Shown here piece after piece: positions 8,685-17,143 of a stretch of DNA of 64,000 nt. The translations under genes and the position numbers were made by a program. The stretch lies in assembly GCF_005774735.1 (NCBI RefSeq), contig NZ_VBUM01000003.1:1-64000 (forward strand). The letters are read 5' to 3'. The notes under the pieces are model-generated. The model did not search any database, was not told the DNA's origin, and saw nothing but the letters and a program-made list of their open reading frames with translations. Every line of letters begins with the position of its first letter. Within the stretch, counting starts at the first letter, position 1. This DNA is from Microbacterium sp. 5K110 (GTDB lineage: Bacteria; Actinomycetota; Actinomycetes; Actinomycetales; Microbacteriaceae).

Positions 8685-8727
8685 CCTCGGATGCCAGGCG
8701 AGAGCGCTCGGATGCCGCGACGCCGAA

Positions 8728-9885
8728 CTACCCGGCCAGAGCCCCGATGCGCGCGATCGCCTCGCGCAGAACCTCCGGGGCACAGCCGATGTTGATGCGC
8801 ACGTGTCCCACACCCTCGACGCCGAACAGCGGACCGTGGTGCAAGGCCACCTTCGCCTCGCGGCGGACGAACGGCGCCGGATTGTCGCCCCACCCGTAGG
8901 CGGAGACATCGACCCACGCGAGGAACCCTGCGTCGGGGATCCGATACCGCGCCAGCGGAAGGTGCTCGGCGAGCAGCTCGGACAGCAGCCGCCGGTTGTC
9001 ATCGAGCGCGGCGAGGAGCTGGGCGAGCCAGGAATCGCTCTCGGCCGAGAAGGCCGCGCGATTGGCGATGACGCCGAACAGACCCGCGCGCCACTCGACC
9101 TCCCACGGCAGAGACCGTACGACGGCGGCCGTCTCGTCCGAGCCGGTCACGATCACAGCGCACTTGAGGCCGGCGAGGTTGTACGTCTTGCTCGCGCTCG
9201 TCACGGCATACCCCACCGCCGCCGCCTCGGGGGCGGCATCCAGGAACGGGGTGAACACCGCCGGAGCGTGCGTGAGCGGCGCGTGGATCTCGTCGCTGAC
9301 GACACTCGCCCCGTAGCGCGCCGCGAGACGCGCGAGCTCTGCCAGGCTCTCGCGCGTGTGCACGGTGCCGGTGGGGTTGTGCGGATTGCACAGCAGCACG
9401 GCGCGCGCCCCGGATGCCAAAGCCGCGGCGATCCCGTCGAGGTCGAGCTCCCACCGCTCCCCCGTGTCGCGCAGTGGCACCCGCTCGACGACGGCCCCCG
9501 CCTCTTCGACGGTGTCGTAGAAGGGCGGATAGACGGGCGGCGTGACGACCACGCGATCGCCCGGGGACGTCACGGCCCGCAGCACCTCGACGACGCCCAT
9601 CATGACGTCGCCCGTCCAGCGGATTCGGGACGGATCGGGCCGCCAGCCCCACAGCCGGTCCGCGTACGCGGCGAAATCGACGTCGATCCCGGGGCGGGGT
9701 GGGGTGTATCCGGTGTCGCCGATCTCCACGGCGCGCGCCAGGGCCGAGGTGATCGCCGGCGCGAGCGGGAAATCCGTCTCGGCGACGAACATCGGGATGA
9801 CGTCGTCACCGTAGGAACGCCACTTCGTGCTGGAGCGCTGACGCAGCAGCTCCAGCGGGAGGGCCGTCAACGGGGGAAGACTCAT
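8728..9885 (-). CDS. MalY/PatB-like PLP-dependent C-S lyase/aminotransferase
   Basis: This 385-residue fold-type I PLP enzyme is of the MalY/PatB (cystathionine beta-lyase) class. The Schiff-base lysine is K233 in SASKTYNLAG, and the PLP-contacting stretch CNPHNPTG is at about 166-173. The N-terminal MFVAETDFPLAPAI is the MalY-type opening (WVADMDF-like). Members cleave the C-S bond of cystathionine or cysteine conjugates, or act as aminotransferases, and sequence alone does not settle the substrate. It lies downstream of the SUF operon beyond a terminator, so it is probably a separate unit despite the sulfur theme. Confidence 0.88.
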   Translation of the reverse strand: MSLPPLTALPLELLRQRSSTKWRSYGDDVIPMFVAETDFPLAPAITSALARAVEIGDTGYTPPRPGIDVDFAAYADRLWGWRPDPSRIRWTGDVMMGVVEVLRAVTSPGDRVVVTPPVYPPFYDTVEEAGAVVERVPLRDTGERWELDLDGIAAALASGARAVLLCNPHNPTGTVHTRESLAELARLAARYGASVVSDEIHAPLTHAPAVFTPFLDAAPEAAAVGYAVTSASKTYNLAGLKCAVIVTGSDETAAVVRSLPWEVEWRAGLFGVIANRAAFSAESDSWLAQLLAALDDNRRLLSELLAEHLPLARYRIPDAGFLAWVDVSAYGWGDNPAPFVRREAKVALHHGPLFGVEGVGHVRINIGCAPEVLREAIARIGALAG

Positions 9886-9943
9886 CCCGCGAGCCTAATG
9901 AGCGAGCCCGACGGGGAGGAATCGTCGCGTCAGAGGCGGACAC

Positions 9944-9981
9944 AGAAGTGCCCGCCCCGACGATGCGGGACGGGCACTTCT
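9944..9981 (-). terminator. terminator at the end of the SUF operon
   Basis: There is a perfect 11-base inverted repeat, AGAAGTGCCCG (9944-9954) and CGGGCACTTCT (9971-9981), with a GC-rich loop that can pair further. It lies 13 bases after the stop of the DUF59 gene, the last gene of the SUF operon. There is no clear U-run, as is common in high-GC Actinobacteria. Confidence 0.7.
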
Positions 9982-9994
9982 CGAACGGCTGCGT

Positions 9995-10324
9995 TCAGAT
10001 CGCGAAGCCGAGGGCGCGCATCATGTCGCGCCCGTCGTCGGTGATGCGTTCGGGACCCCACGGCGGCATCCACACCCAGTTGATGCGGAAGCGGTCCACG
10101 ACGTTGTCGAGGGCCTGAGCGGTCTGCTCTTCGAGCACGTCGGTGAGGGGGCACCCCGCAGACGTCAGGGTCATGTGGATGACGAGCGCGTCGTTCTCGT
10201 CATCCCACGCGAGGTCGTAGATCAGGCCCAGGTCGACGACGTTGATCCCCAGCTCGGGGTCCATCACGTCCTTCAGGGCCTCGGTGACCTCGTCGTACTT
10301 CTCGGGAGCGAGTGTTGCGGTCAT
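9995..10324 (-). CDS. DUF59/MIP18-family metal-sulfur cluster assembly factor (SufT-like)
   Basis: This 109-residue single-domain protein is of the DUF59 family, with DPELGINVVDLGLIYDL and MTLTSAGCPLTDVLEEQ, including the conserved Cys. SufT-type proteins help mature Fe-S proteins. It is the last gene of the SUF operon, 9 bases after sufC, an arrangement common in Actinobacteria. It is shorter than fused MIP18 proteins and lacks extra domains. Confidence 0.9.
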   Translation of the reverse strand: MTATLAPEKYDEVTEALKDVMDPELGINVVDLGLIYDLAWDDENDALVIHMTLTSAGCPLTDVLEEQTAQALDNVVDRFRINWVWMPPWGPERITDDGRDMMRALGFAI

Positions 10325-10333
10325 GTAACGATC

Positions 10334-11104
10334 CTACGCGTCCACCGGCGCACCGGCGTCGAGGAAACGGTCGTAACCCTCTTCCTCGAGACGATCGGCG
10401 AGCTCGGGGCCGCCCTCTTCGACGATCCGGCCCTTGACGACGACGTGCACGAAGTCGGGGCGGATGTACCGGAGGATGCGGGTGTAGTGCGTGATGAGCA
10501 GCACACCGAGGTCGGTCTGCTCCTTCGCGCGGTTGACACCCTCGGATACGATCTTCAGCGCGTCGACGTCGAGTCCGGAGTCGGTCTCGTCGAGAACGGC
10601 GATCTTCGGCTTCAGCAGCTCGAGCTGGAGGATCTCGTGGCGCTTCTTCTCGCCGCCCGAGAAGCCCTCGTTGACGTTGCGCGACGCGAACTTCGCGTCC
10701 ATGCGCAGGTTCTCCATCGCGCCCTTGACGTCCTTGGTCCAGGTGCGGATCGCCGGCGCCTCGCCATCGATCGCCGTCTTGGCGGTGCGGAGGAAGTTCG
10801 TGACCGTGACGCCCGGGATCTCCACCGGGTACTGCATCGCGAGGAAGAGGCCGGCGCGTGCGCGCTCGTCGACGCTCATCTCGAGGACGTCCTCACCGTC
10901 CAGGGTGATGGAGCCGCTCGTGACGGTGTACTTGGGGTGACCGGCGATCGTGTACGCCAGGGTCGATTTGCCGGAGCCGTTGGGGCCCATGATGGCGTGG
11001 GTCTCGCCGGTGCGCAGCGTCAGCGTCACGCCGTTGAGGATCGGGGTCGTGCCGGCATCCGTCTCGACCGTCACGTGGAGGTCGCGGATCTCGAGGACAG
11101 ACAT
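10334..11104 (-). CDS. sufC: Fe-S cluster assembly ATPase SufC
   Basis: This 256-residue ABC ATPase has Walker A GPNGSGKST, signature FSGGEKKRHEILQL and Walker B AVLDETDSGLDVDALK. The ETDSGLD form of the D-loop is diagnostic for SufC. It energises the SufBCD scaffold. Homologues begin at MSVLEIRDLHV, so ATG 11104 is the start. It follows the Rieske gene after a 47-base gap and precedes the DUF59 gene. Confidence 0.96.
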   Translation of the reverse strand: MSVLEIRDLHVTVETDAGTTPILNGVTLTLRTGETHAIMGPNGSGKSTLAYTIAGHPKYTVTSGSITLDGEDVLEMSVDERARAGLFLAMQYPVEIPGVTVTNFLRTAKTAIDGEAPAIRTWTKDVKGAMENLRMDAKFASRNVNEGFSGGEKKRHEILQLELLKPKIAVLDETDSGLDVDALKIVSEGVNRAKEQTDLGVLLITHYTRILRYIRPDFVHVVVKGRIVEEGGPELADRLEEEGYDRFLDAGAPVDA

Positions 11105-11151
11105 GGTGTTCCTTACTCGGTAGTTCGGGGAGTCGATGACGAACGCGGCCG

Positions 11152-11481
11152 TCAGGCCGTCGCCTTGGTGACGGCGGGATCGATGAGCACGTCGTCGCCG
11201 TCGATCACGACCTCGTACACGGGGACCGGCTCGTAGGCCGGAAGATTCAGCGGGCGACCGGTCTTCAGCGAGAACGCCGAGCCGTGGGCCCAGCATTCCA
11301 GCGTCTCTCCCTCGACGAAGCCGTCCGACAGCGAGATGTCGCCGTGCGTGCAGACGTCGCCGATCGCGTGGACATCGCCGTTGCCGTCGAGAACGACGGC
11401 GATCGCCACGCCGTCCACCTCGACCCGACGGGCCTCGTCCTGCACGAGCTCGCCGAGACCGCACACACGCGTCGCGGTCAC
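11152..11481 (-). CDS. Rieske [2Fe-2S] ferredoxin of the SUF operon
   Basis: This 109-residue protein is a Rieske ferredoxin (non-heme iron oxygenase ferredoxin type). The cluster ligands are C44-T-H46 and C63-W-A-H66, with the usual 16-residue spacing between the two pairs. GTG 11481 overlaps the sufD stop (GTGA), which fixes the start and implies coupling. Such genes sit between sufD and sufC in many Actinobacteria, and an electron-transfer role in cluster assembly is assumed but not shown. Confidence 0.93.
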   Translation of the reverse strand: MTATRVCGLGELVQDEARRVEVDGVAIAVVLDGNGDVHAIGDVCTHGDISLSDGFVEGETLECWAHGSAFSLKTGRPLNLPAYEPVPVYEVVIDGDDVLIDPAVTKATA

Positions 11482-12671
11482 GCCGGCGCTCCCTCGGCCA
11501 GTTCGCGCTCGATCGCCTCGGTGAGCTCGGTCTCGAGCTCGGGGATGCCGATGCGCTGGACGATCTCGCTGAGGAAGCCGAGCACGACGAGACGGCGCGC
11601 CTCGTCCTCGGCGATGCCCCGCGCCTGCAGGTAGAACAGCTGCTCGTCGTCGAAGCGACCCGTGGCGCTGGCGTGGCCTGCGCCCTGGATGTCGCCCGTC
11701 TCGATCTCGAGGTTCGGGATCGAGTCCGCGCGCGCACCGTCGGTGAGCACGAGGTTGCGGTTGGCCTCGTAGGAGTCGGTGCCCGTGGCCTCGTGTCCGA
11801 TGAGCACGTCGCCGATCCAGACGCTGCGCGCACTCTCGCCCTGCAGCGCGCCCTTGTAGAGCACGTCGCCGACCGTGTGGGGTCCCTTGTGGTGCAGGTA
11901 CACCTGCGACTCGAGGTGCTGACCGGCATCCGCGAAGGATAGACCGTACAGCCGGCCCTCGCTGCCCGCGCCCGAGAGCTCGACCGACGGGTTCACACGG
12001 ACGACGCCACCGCCGAAGCTCACCACGACGTGCGTGAGCTTGGCATCCCGGTCGACGCGCGCCTGGTGCGAGGACGCGTGGATCGCGTCGTCGTCCCACT
12101 TCTGGACTGAGACGACCGTGAGGTCGGCACCGTCGCGGACGAGGATCTCGACGTTCTGCGCGTGGTGGGCCGTGCCTTCGTGGCGCAGCACGACCGTGCC
12201 GCGCGAGTTCGGCTGCGCCTCGATGACGACGTGGGCGTGCGCGAGGCCGCCCGTGCCGGTCAGACGCACGACGATCGGCTCGTCGAGCTCGACGTTCGCC
12301 GGGATCCGCAGCAGCGGGGCCTCGGGCTCGTGAGTCCAGGCGAGCGCGGCGGTGACGTCCTCGGGACGGAAGTGCTCGCCACGCGGCGCCTCGCCGTCCC
12401 GCAGCCGCAGCTGCTCGACGGCGTCCGGGGCGTGGACCTCGACGCGGATGACGCCCTCGGGCCCCGCCTCGTCGACGAACAACGGCGCCAGACGGTCGAC
12501 GGGGCTCAGCTTCCAGTTGACCTCACGGCCGCTGGGGGTGCCGAAATCGGCCGGGACGAACGAGGTCGGACGCTCCGACCGGGTCTGCACGGGAACCACG
12601 GATGCCACGAGGGCGGCAGGGTCGATGTGACCCTCCGCGGCGACAGCGGGGGTCTGGGTCGCGGTCGTCAT
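11478..12671 (-). CDS. sufD: Fe-S cluster assembly protein SufD
   Basis: This 397-residue protein is a SufB/SufD-family beta-helix scaffold. The C-terminal stretch has IGHEATGTDSYEANRNLVLTDGA and QLFYLQARGIAEDEARRLV, as usual for SufD. It forms the SufB-SufC2-SufD complex that builds Fe-S clusters. Its ATG overlaps the sufB stop by one base (TGATG at 12669-12673). No frameshift or truncation is visible. Confidence 0.95.
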   Translation of the reverse strand: MTTATQTPAVAAEGHIDPAALVASVVPVQTRSERPTSFVPADFGTPSGREVNWKLSPVDRLAPLFVDEAGPEGVIRVEVHAPDAVEQLRLRDGEAPRGEHFRPEDVTAALAWTHEPEAPLLRIPANVELDEPIVVRLTGTGGLAHAHVVIEAQPNSRGTVVLRHEGTAHHAQNVEILVRDGADLTVVSVQKWDDDAIHASSHQARVDRDAKLTHVVVSFGGGVVRVNPSVELSGAGSEGRLYGLSFADAGQHLESQVYLHHKGPHTVGDVLYKGALQGESARSVWIGDVLIGHEATGTDSYEANRNLVLTDGARADSIPNLEIETGDIQGAGHASATGRFDDEQLFYLQARGIAEDEARRLVVLGFLSEIVQRIGIPELETELTEAIERELAEGAPA

Positions 12672-14089
12672 CAGCCGACGGATCCTTCCATGCCCATCTC
12701 GATGAGCTTGTTCAGTTCGAGGGCGTACTCCATGGGCAGCTCGCGCGCGATCGGCTCGATGAAGCCGCGCACGATCATCGCCATGGCCTCGTCCTCGGGG
12801 AGGCCGCGCGACTGCAGGTAGAACAGCTGCTCCTCGCTGACCTTGGAGACGGTGGCCTCGTGACCGAGCTGCACGTCGTCGACGCGGATGTCGATCGCGG
12901 GGTACGTGTCCGAACGGGAGATGGTGTCCACGAGCAGTGCGTCGCAGCGCACGGTGTTGGCGGAGTGGTGGGCGTTGGCATCCACTCGCACCTCACCGCG
13001 GTATCCGGCGCGACCACCACCGCGGGCGATCGACTTCGAGACGATCGAGGACTGCGTGTACGGCGCCATGTGGATCATCTTCGCGCCGGCATCCTGGTGC
13101 TGGCCGGGGCCGGCGAAGGCGACCGAGAGCGTCTCGCCCTTGGCGTGCTCGCCCATGAGGTAGATGGACGGGTACTTCATCGTCACCTTGGAGCCGATGT
13201 TGCCGTCGACCCACTCCATGGTCGCGCCCTCGTGGGCGACGGCGCGCTTGGTGACGAGGTTGTAGACGTTGTTCGACCAGTTCTGGATCGTCGTGTAGCG
13301 CACGCGGGCGTTCTTCTTCACGATGATCTCGACGACGGCCGAGTGCAGCGAGTCGCTCTTGTAGATCGGAGCCGTGCAGCCCTCGATGTAGTGGACGTAG
13401 CTGTCCTCGTCGGCGATGATCAGGGTCCGCTCGAACTGGCCCATGTTCTCGGTGTTGATACGGAAGTACGCCTGAAGCGGGATCTCGACGTGGACGCCCT
13501 TGGGGACGTAGACGAACGATCCGCCCGACCACACCGCGGTGTTCAGCGCCGCGAACTTGTTGTCACCGGCGGGAATGACGGTGCCGAAGTACTCCTCGAA
13601 GAACTCGGGGTGCTCGCGCAGAGCCGTGTCGGTGTCCATGAAGATGACGCCCTGCTGCTCCAGGTCCTCGCGGATCTGGTGGTAGACGACCTCGGACTCG
13701 TACTGTGCGGCGACGCCGGCGACGAGGCGCTGACGCTCGGCCTCGGGGATGCCGAGCTTCTCGTACGTATTGCGGATCTCTTCGGGGAGGTCCTCCCACG
13801 ACTGCGCCTGCTTCTCGGTCGAGCGCACGAAGTACTTGATGTTGTCGAAGTCGATCTCCGACAGGTCCGCGCCCCACGTGGGCATGGGCTTGCGGCCGAA
13901 GAGCTGGTAGCCCTTGAGACGGGTCTTCAGCATCCATTCGGGCTCGGACTTCAGGGCGGAGATGCCGCGCACGACGTCTTCGTTGATGCCGCGCTGCGCG
14001 AGCGCGCCTGCGGCATCCGTGTCGTGCCAGCCGAACTCGTATTGCCCCAGGCTGTCGAGCTCGGGTCGGTCGATGAGTACATCGGACAT
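12671..14089 (-). CDS. sufB: Fe-S cluster assembly protein SufB
   Basis: This 472-residue protein is the SUF scaffold subunit and first gene of the operon. Recognisable stretches are [62 protein letters not shown] and the C-terminal [23 protein letters not shown] 14089 has AAGGAG ten bases upstream. An in-frame GTG at 14098 directly abuts the Shine-Dalgarno and is less likely. No sufR-type repressor gene lies upstream, where a divergent ctaA is found instead. Confidence 0.96.
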   Translation of the reverse strand: MSDVLIDRPELDSLGQYEFGWHDTDAAGALAQRGINEDVVRGISALKSEPEWMLKTRLKGYQLFGRKPMPTWGADLSEIDFDNIKYFVRSTEKQAQSWEDLPEEIRNTYEKLGIPEAERQRLVAGVAAQYESEVVYHQIREDLEQQGVIFMDTDTALREHPEFFEEYFGTVIPAGDNKFAALNTAVWSGGSFVYVPKGVHVEIPLQAYFRINTENMGQFERTLIIADEDSYVHYIEGCTAPIYKSDSLHSAVVEIIVKKNARVRYTTIQNWSNNVYNLVTKRAVAHEGATMEWVDGNIGSKVTMKYPSIYLMGEHAKGETLSVAFAGPGQHQDAGAKMIHMAPYTQSSIVSKSIARGGGRAGYRGEVRVDANAHHSANTVRCDALLVDTISRSDTYPAIDIRVDDVQLGHEATVSKVSEEQLFYLQSRGLPEDEAMAMIVRGFIEPIARELPMEYALELNKLIEMGMEGSVG

Positions 14090-14343
14090 GGTGGTCACTC
14101 TCCTTCTCGGGCCTCAACGGTGTCATCCGCCCCGGCATTCCGCGACAGACTCCGGTCGGAGTCACAGGAATGCCGCTGGTGGGCCCGCTCGAAGGCGCTG
14201 GCTTCGCGCCTAGACTGTCAGGGGTGCGGGACGCGTGAGCGCTGCACCCGAAGACCCTTCGATTCTACAGGCAACACCCGCTCCCGGCACGGCGCAGACC
14301 CGCCGCCGCGGCCCGAGCGCCCCGCCGCCAGGAGGCTGCGCGC

Positions 14344-15312
14344 ATGTCCACCGCTTCGTCCCCCCGCGTCCTGCGTCGCGTCGTCGACTGGCTGCCGACC
14401 CACGTCGATCGCCGCGTCCGCGTGTTCGCCTGGCTGTCGTTCGTGGCCGAAGTGCTCATCATCGGCACGGGCGGCGCGGTGCGCCTGACCGGTTCGGGCC
14501 TCGGTTGCCCCACCTGGCCGCGTTGCACGCCCGACTCGCTCGTGAACACCCCCGAGATGGGCATCCACGGGATCATCGAGTTCGGCAACCGCACGCTGAC
14601 GGGGGTCGTGGGCATCCTGGCCCTGGCGGTCGTCGTACTCATGTGGCGCATGCGCCGCGAGCGCCGCGGCATGTTCGTCCTCGCGCTCGTCGTGCTCGGC
14701 GGGATCGTCGCCCAGGCCGTCGTCGGCGGGATCACGGTGTTGACGGGGCTCAACCCGTTCATCGTCGGCTTCCACTACATCGCATCCGTCGTCCTCGTGA
14801 CGGTGTGCGCCGCCTTCTTGACCCTGATGTACCTGCCCGTCGGCCCGCGTGAGCGCGCGGTGCCGGCGTGGTTCGCCGGCCTCGTGCACCTCACCACGGG
14901 CGTGCTCGCGCTCACCGTCGTGTTCGGAGTCTTGACCACGGGCGCCGGGCCGCACTCGGGCGACGCCGCAGCCGTGGAGCGCAACGGCTTCGACGCCGAG
15001 GTGCTCGAGCACGTCCACGCCTGGCCCGGCTACGCGCTGTTCGCGTTGACCCTCGTCCTCGTCGTGCTCGCGTGGCGACTGCGCCTCCCGGTCCGGCGGT
15101 GGGCGACGGCACTCCTCGCGGTCGAGCTGGTCCAGATCGCCGTCGGGCTCTACCAGGCGCGCAACGGTCTGCCCGAACTCGCCGTGGGCGTGCACATGGT
15201 GCTCGCCGCCCTCACCGCCGCGACCATGACGGTCGTCGTCCTCCGTCTCAAGACGCCCGTGCCCCCGGCCCGGGCGAACGAGGGCGACGCTGTGGCGGCC
15301 GCACGGCGCTGA
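14344..15312 (+). CDS. ctaA: heme A synthase CtaA/COX15
   Basis: This 322-residue polytopic membrane protein, with about eight helices, belongs to the COX15/CtaA family. The heme-ligand histidines sit in HGIIEFGNRTLTG, VGFHYIASVV, LEHVHAWPGYALF and GVHMVLAALTA. It oxidises the heme O methyl group to give heme A for aa3 oxidase. The Cys pair in LGCPTWPRCTPDS, in the first extracytoplasmic loop, fits the disulfide-bearing CtaA type. The gene is divergent from sufB with 254 bases between, and the heme O synthase gene lies 0.7 kb downstream on the other strand. Confidence 0.94.
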   Translation: MSTASSPRVLRRVVDWLPTHVDRRVRVFAWLSFVAEVLIIGTGGAVRLTGSGLGCPTWPRCTPDSLVNTPEMGIHGIIEFGNRTLTGVVGILALAVVVLMWRMRRERRGMFVLALVVLGGIVAQAVVGGITVLTGLNPFIVGFHYIASVVLVTVCAAFLTLMYLPVGPRERAVPAWFAGLVHLTTGVLALTVVFGVLTTGAGPHSGDAAAVERNGFDAEVLEHVHAWPGYALFALTLVLVVLAWRLRLPVRRWATALLAVELVQIAVGLYQARNGLPELAVGVHMVLAALTAATMTVVVLRLKTPVPPARANEGDAVAAARR

Positions 15313-15424
15313 CCTCCGGGCGCTCATAGCCGATTCATCGGCGACACAGAGCCGGCGTACCGGCGCATGCGAGACTGTGGACCCTCCGGTGCCGACCGTG
15401 CCCGGAATCGAAGGAGTTCATTCC

Positions 15425-15922
15425 ATGCAGACTCGTCCCCGCCTCGTCACCAGCGTCCCGTTCTGGGTGCTCGTGGCCGGCTCCCTGGCCGCCGTCATCG
15501 GCGGACTCGTGATCGTCCTCCGGGGGATCGACGCGATGCAGGCGGTGCTCAACGACCCCAACGCGACGGTCGTGACCGTATACGTTGCCCAGTCGTGGGT
15601 GACGGTGGGCGCCGCCGTGCTCGGTGCCGGTGCGCTCGGGATCGTCGCCGCCCTCGCCGTGGCGGCCGTCGTCACCACACGTCCGCAGCCCGACGTCTCA
15701 GTCGAGGCGATCGATTGGACCAGCGACGACGAGACCGCTCCCGAGAGCGCGGTGTCTCCCGCGACGTTCACCACTGCGGCTGCGGCCACCACGGCTCCGG
15801 CCGCCGCCCCGGCGACGCCCGTTGCCCTCGAGGACGCGGACGTCGAGACCACGTCCGACACCCCCGCGCCGCCGCAGGCCGCCGCGAACGACGGCACCGA
15901 GGACGACACCACACGTCGCTGA
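15425..15922 (+). CDS. conserved two-helix membrane protein of unknown function
   Basis: This 165-residue protein starts at ATG 15425 with AAGGAG nine bases upstream. It has two hydrophobic segments, about residues 12-32 (VPFWVLVAGSLAAVIGGLVIVL) and 58-82 (VGAAVLGAGALGIVAALAVAAVV). A long Ala/Thr/Pro/Asp-rich, presumably disordered C-terminal tail follows. I recognise the pattern from other Microbacteriaceae but know no function. It lies between ctaA and the convergent ctaB and shares a terminator with ctaB. Confidence 0.7.
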   Translation: MQTRPRLVTSVPFWVLVAGSLAAVIGGLVIVLRGIDAMQAVLNDPNATVVTVYVAQSWVTVGAAVLGAGALGIVAALAVAAVVTTRPQPDVSVEAIDWTSDDETAPESAVSPATFTTAAAATTAPAAAPATPVALEDADVETTSDTPAPPQAAANDGTEDDTTRR

Positions 15923-15939
15923 GCGCCCCCCAAAGAAGA

Positions 15940-15976
15940 GAACCGCCCGCCCCCCACGAACGGGGGCGGGCGGTTC
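15940..15976. terminator. bidirectional terminator between the 15425 gene and ctaB
   Basis: A perfect 15-base stem, GAACCGCCCGCCCCC (15940-15954) with its complement at 15962-15976, encloses a 7-base loop. TTTT follows on the plus strand (15977-15980) and an A-rich run precedes it, giving U-rich ends in both directions. Confidence 0.9.
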
Positions 15977-15993
15977 TTTTCGATCTCAGGGGA

Positions 15994-16920
15994 TCAGAAC
16001 GGCAGGAGCGGGTCGACCGCGATCGCGACGAACAGCAGCGTGAGGTACGTGATCGAGGCGTGGAACACGCGCATCGGACGGGGCTCCCCGCCCTGCACGG
16101 CCCGCGAGTACAGACGGTGCGATTCGTAGACGAACCACCCACCGAACACGAGCGCCGAGACGGTGTACACCAGACCCATGGATGCCACGGGGATCAGCAG
16201 CAGCGAACACGCGACGGTCGCCCACGCGTAGAGGATGACCTGGAGACCGACCTGCGAACCGCTGCGCGTGGCCCCGAGCATGGGCACGTCGACCTCGTCG
16301 TACTGGTCGGCGTACTTCATCGACAGCGGCCAGTAGTGCGGGGGCGTCCACAGGAACACCAGCGCGAAGAGGATGAACGGCGCCCACGACAGCGAACCCG
16401 TGACGGCGGACCACCCGATGAGGACCGGGAAGCAGCCCGCGATGCCGCCCCACACGATGTTCTGCTCGGTACGGCGCTTGAGGATGATCGTGTAGATCAC
16501 GACGTAGAAGAAGATGGCGCCGGCCGACAGGGCTGCGGCGAGCGGGTTGGTGAACACCCACAGCCACACCGTGGAGACAGCGGCCAGCATCCAGGCGAAC
16601 GTCAACGCGCCGCGCGGCGAGACCTCGCCGGTGACCAGCGGCCGGTTGACGGTGCGCTGCATGTGCGCGTCGATGTCGCGATCGAGGTACATGTTGAACG
16701 CCGCCGCCGAACCCGCGCTCAGCGATCCGCCGATGACGGTGGCGAAGATCAGCCACAGGTCGGGCAGTCCGCGTGCGGCCAGGATCATGACCGGAACCGT
16801 CGTGACCAGGAGGAGCTCGAGCACGCGGGGCTTGGTCAGCGCCACGTAGGCCCGAATCGTACGTCCGACGGAGCGGCGATCGGTCGTCGCAGTGACGTGC
16901 GACGTCGTCGAGATGTCCAT
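15994..16920 (-). CDS. ctaB: protoheme IX farnesyltransferase (heme O synthase) CtaB
   Basis: This 308-residue UbiA-family membrane protein has the prenyl-diphosphate motif [15 protein letters not shown] and the second conserved loop [23 protein letters not shown]. It transfers farnesyl to heme B, giving heme O, the substrate of CtaA encoded 0.7 kb away. With SURF1 at 980-1858, the window holds three assembly factors for aa3 cytochrome oxidase but none of its structural subunits. It is divergent from tkt, as in many Micrococcales. Confidence 0.95.
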   Translation of the reverse strand: MDISTTSHVTATTDRRSVGRTIRAYVALTKPRVLELLLVTTVPVMILAARGLPDLWLIFATVIGGSLSAGSAAAFNMYLDRDIDAHMQRTVNRPLVTGEVSPRGALTFAWMLAAVSTVWLWVFTNPLAAALSAGAIFFYVVIYTIILKRRTEQNIVWGGIAGCFPVLIGWSAVTGSLSWAPFILFALVFLWTPPHYWPLSMKYADQYDEVDVPMLGATRSGSQVGLQVILYAWATVACSLLLIPVASMGLVYTVSALVFGGWFVYESHRLYSRAVQGGEPRPMRVFHASITYLTLLFVAIAVDPLLPF

Positions 16921-17143
16921 CGTCCCCCGGGGTAGAGCGTGAGTATCCCCTCGATTCTATGGCATCCGGAACACACCTCCGGCCCGCTGTCGACCCCCGT
17001 CACGAGAGGCAACGCCTGCCGTCGATCTCGCTATGCTGGCGATGAACGCGCGCCCCGCGCCGACCCCCACCCCACTCCCGCTCCTACGGCGACGAGTGCG
17101 GCGTCGAATCGTGACCCGGGCGCACACGATCGAGAAAGGCACC

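Noticed and set aside
8728-9885. SufS-type cysteine desulfurase completing the SUF operon
   Set aside because: The motifs (MFVAETDF opening, SASKTYNLAG lysine site) are those of MalY/PatB, and a terminator separates it from the SUF genes.
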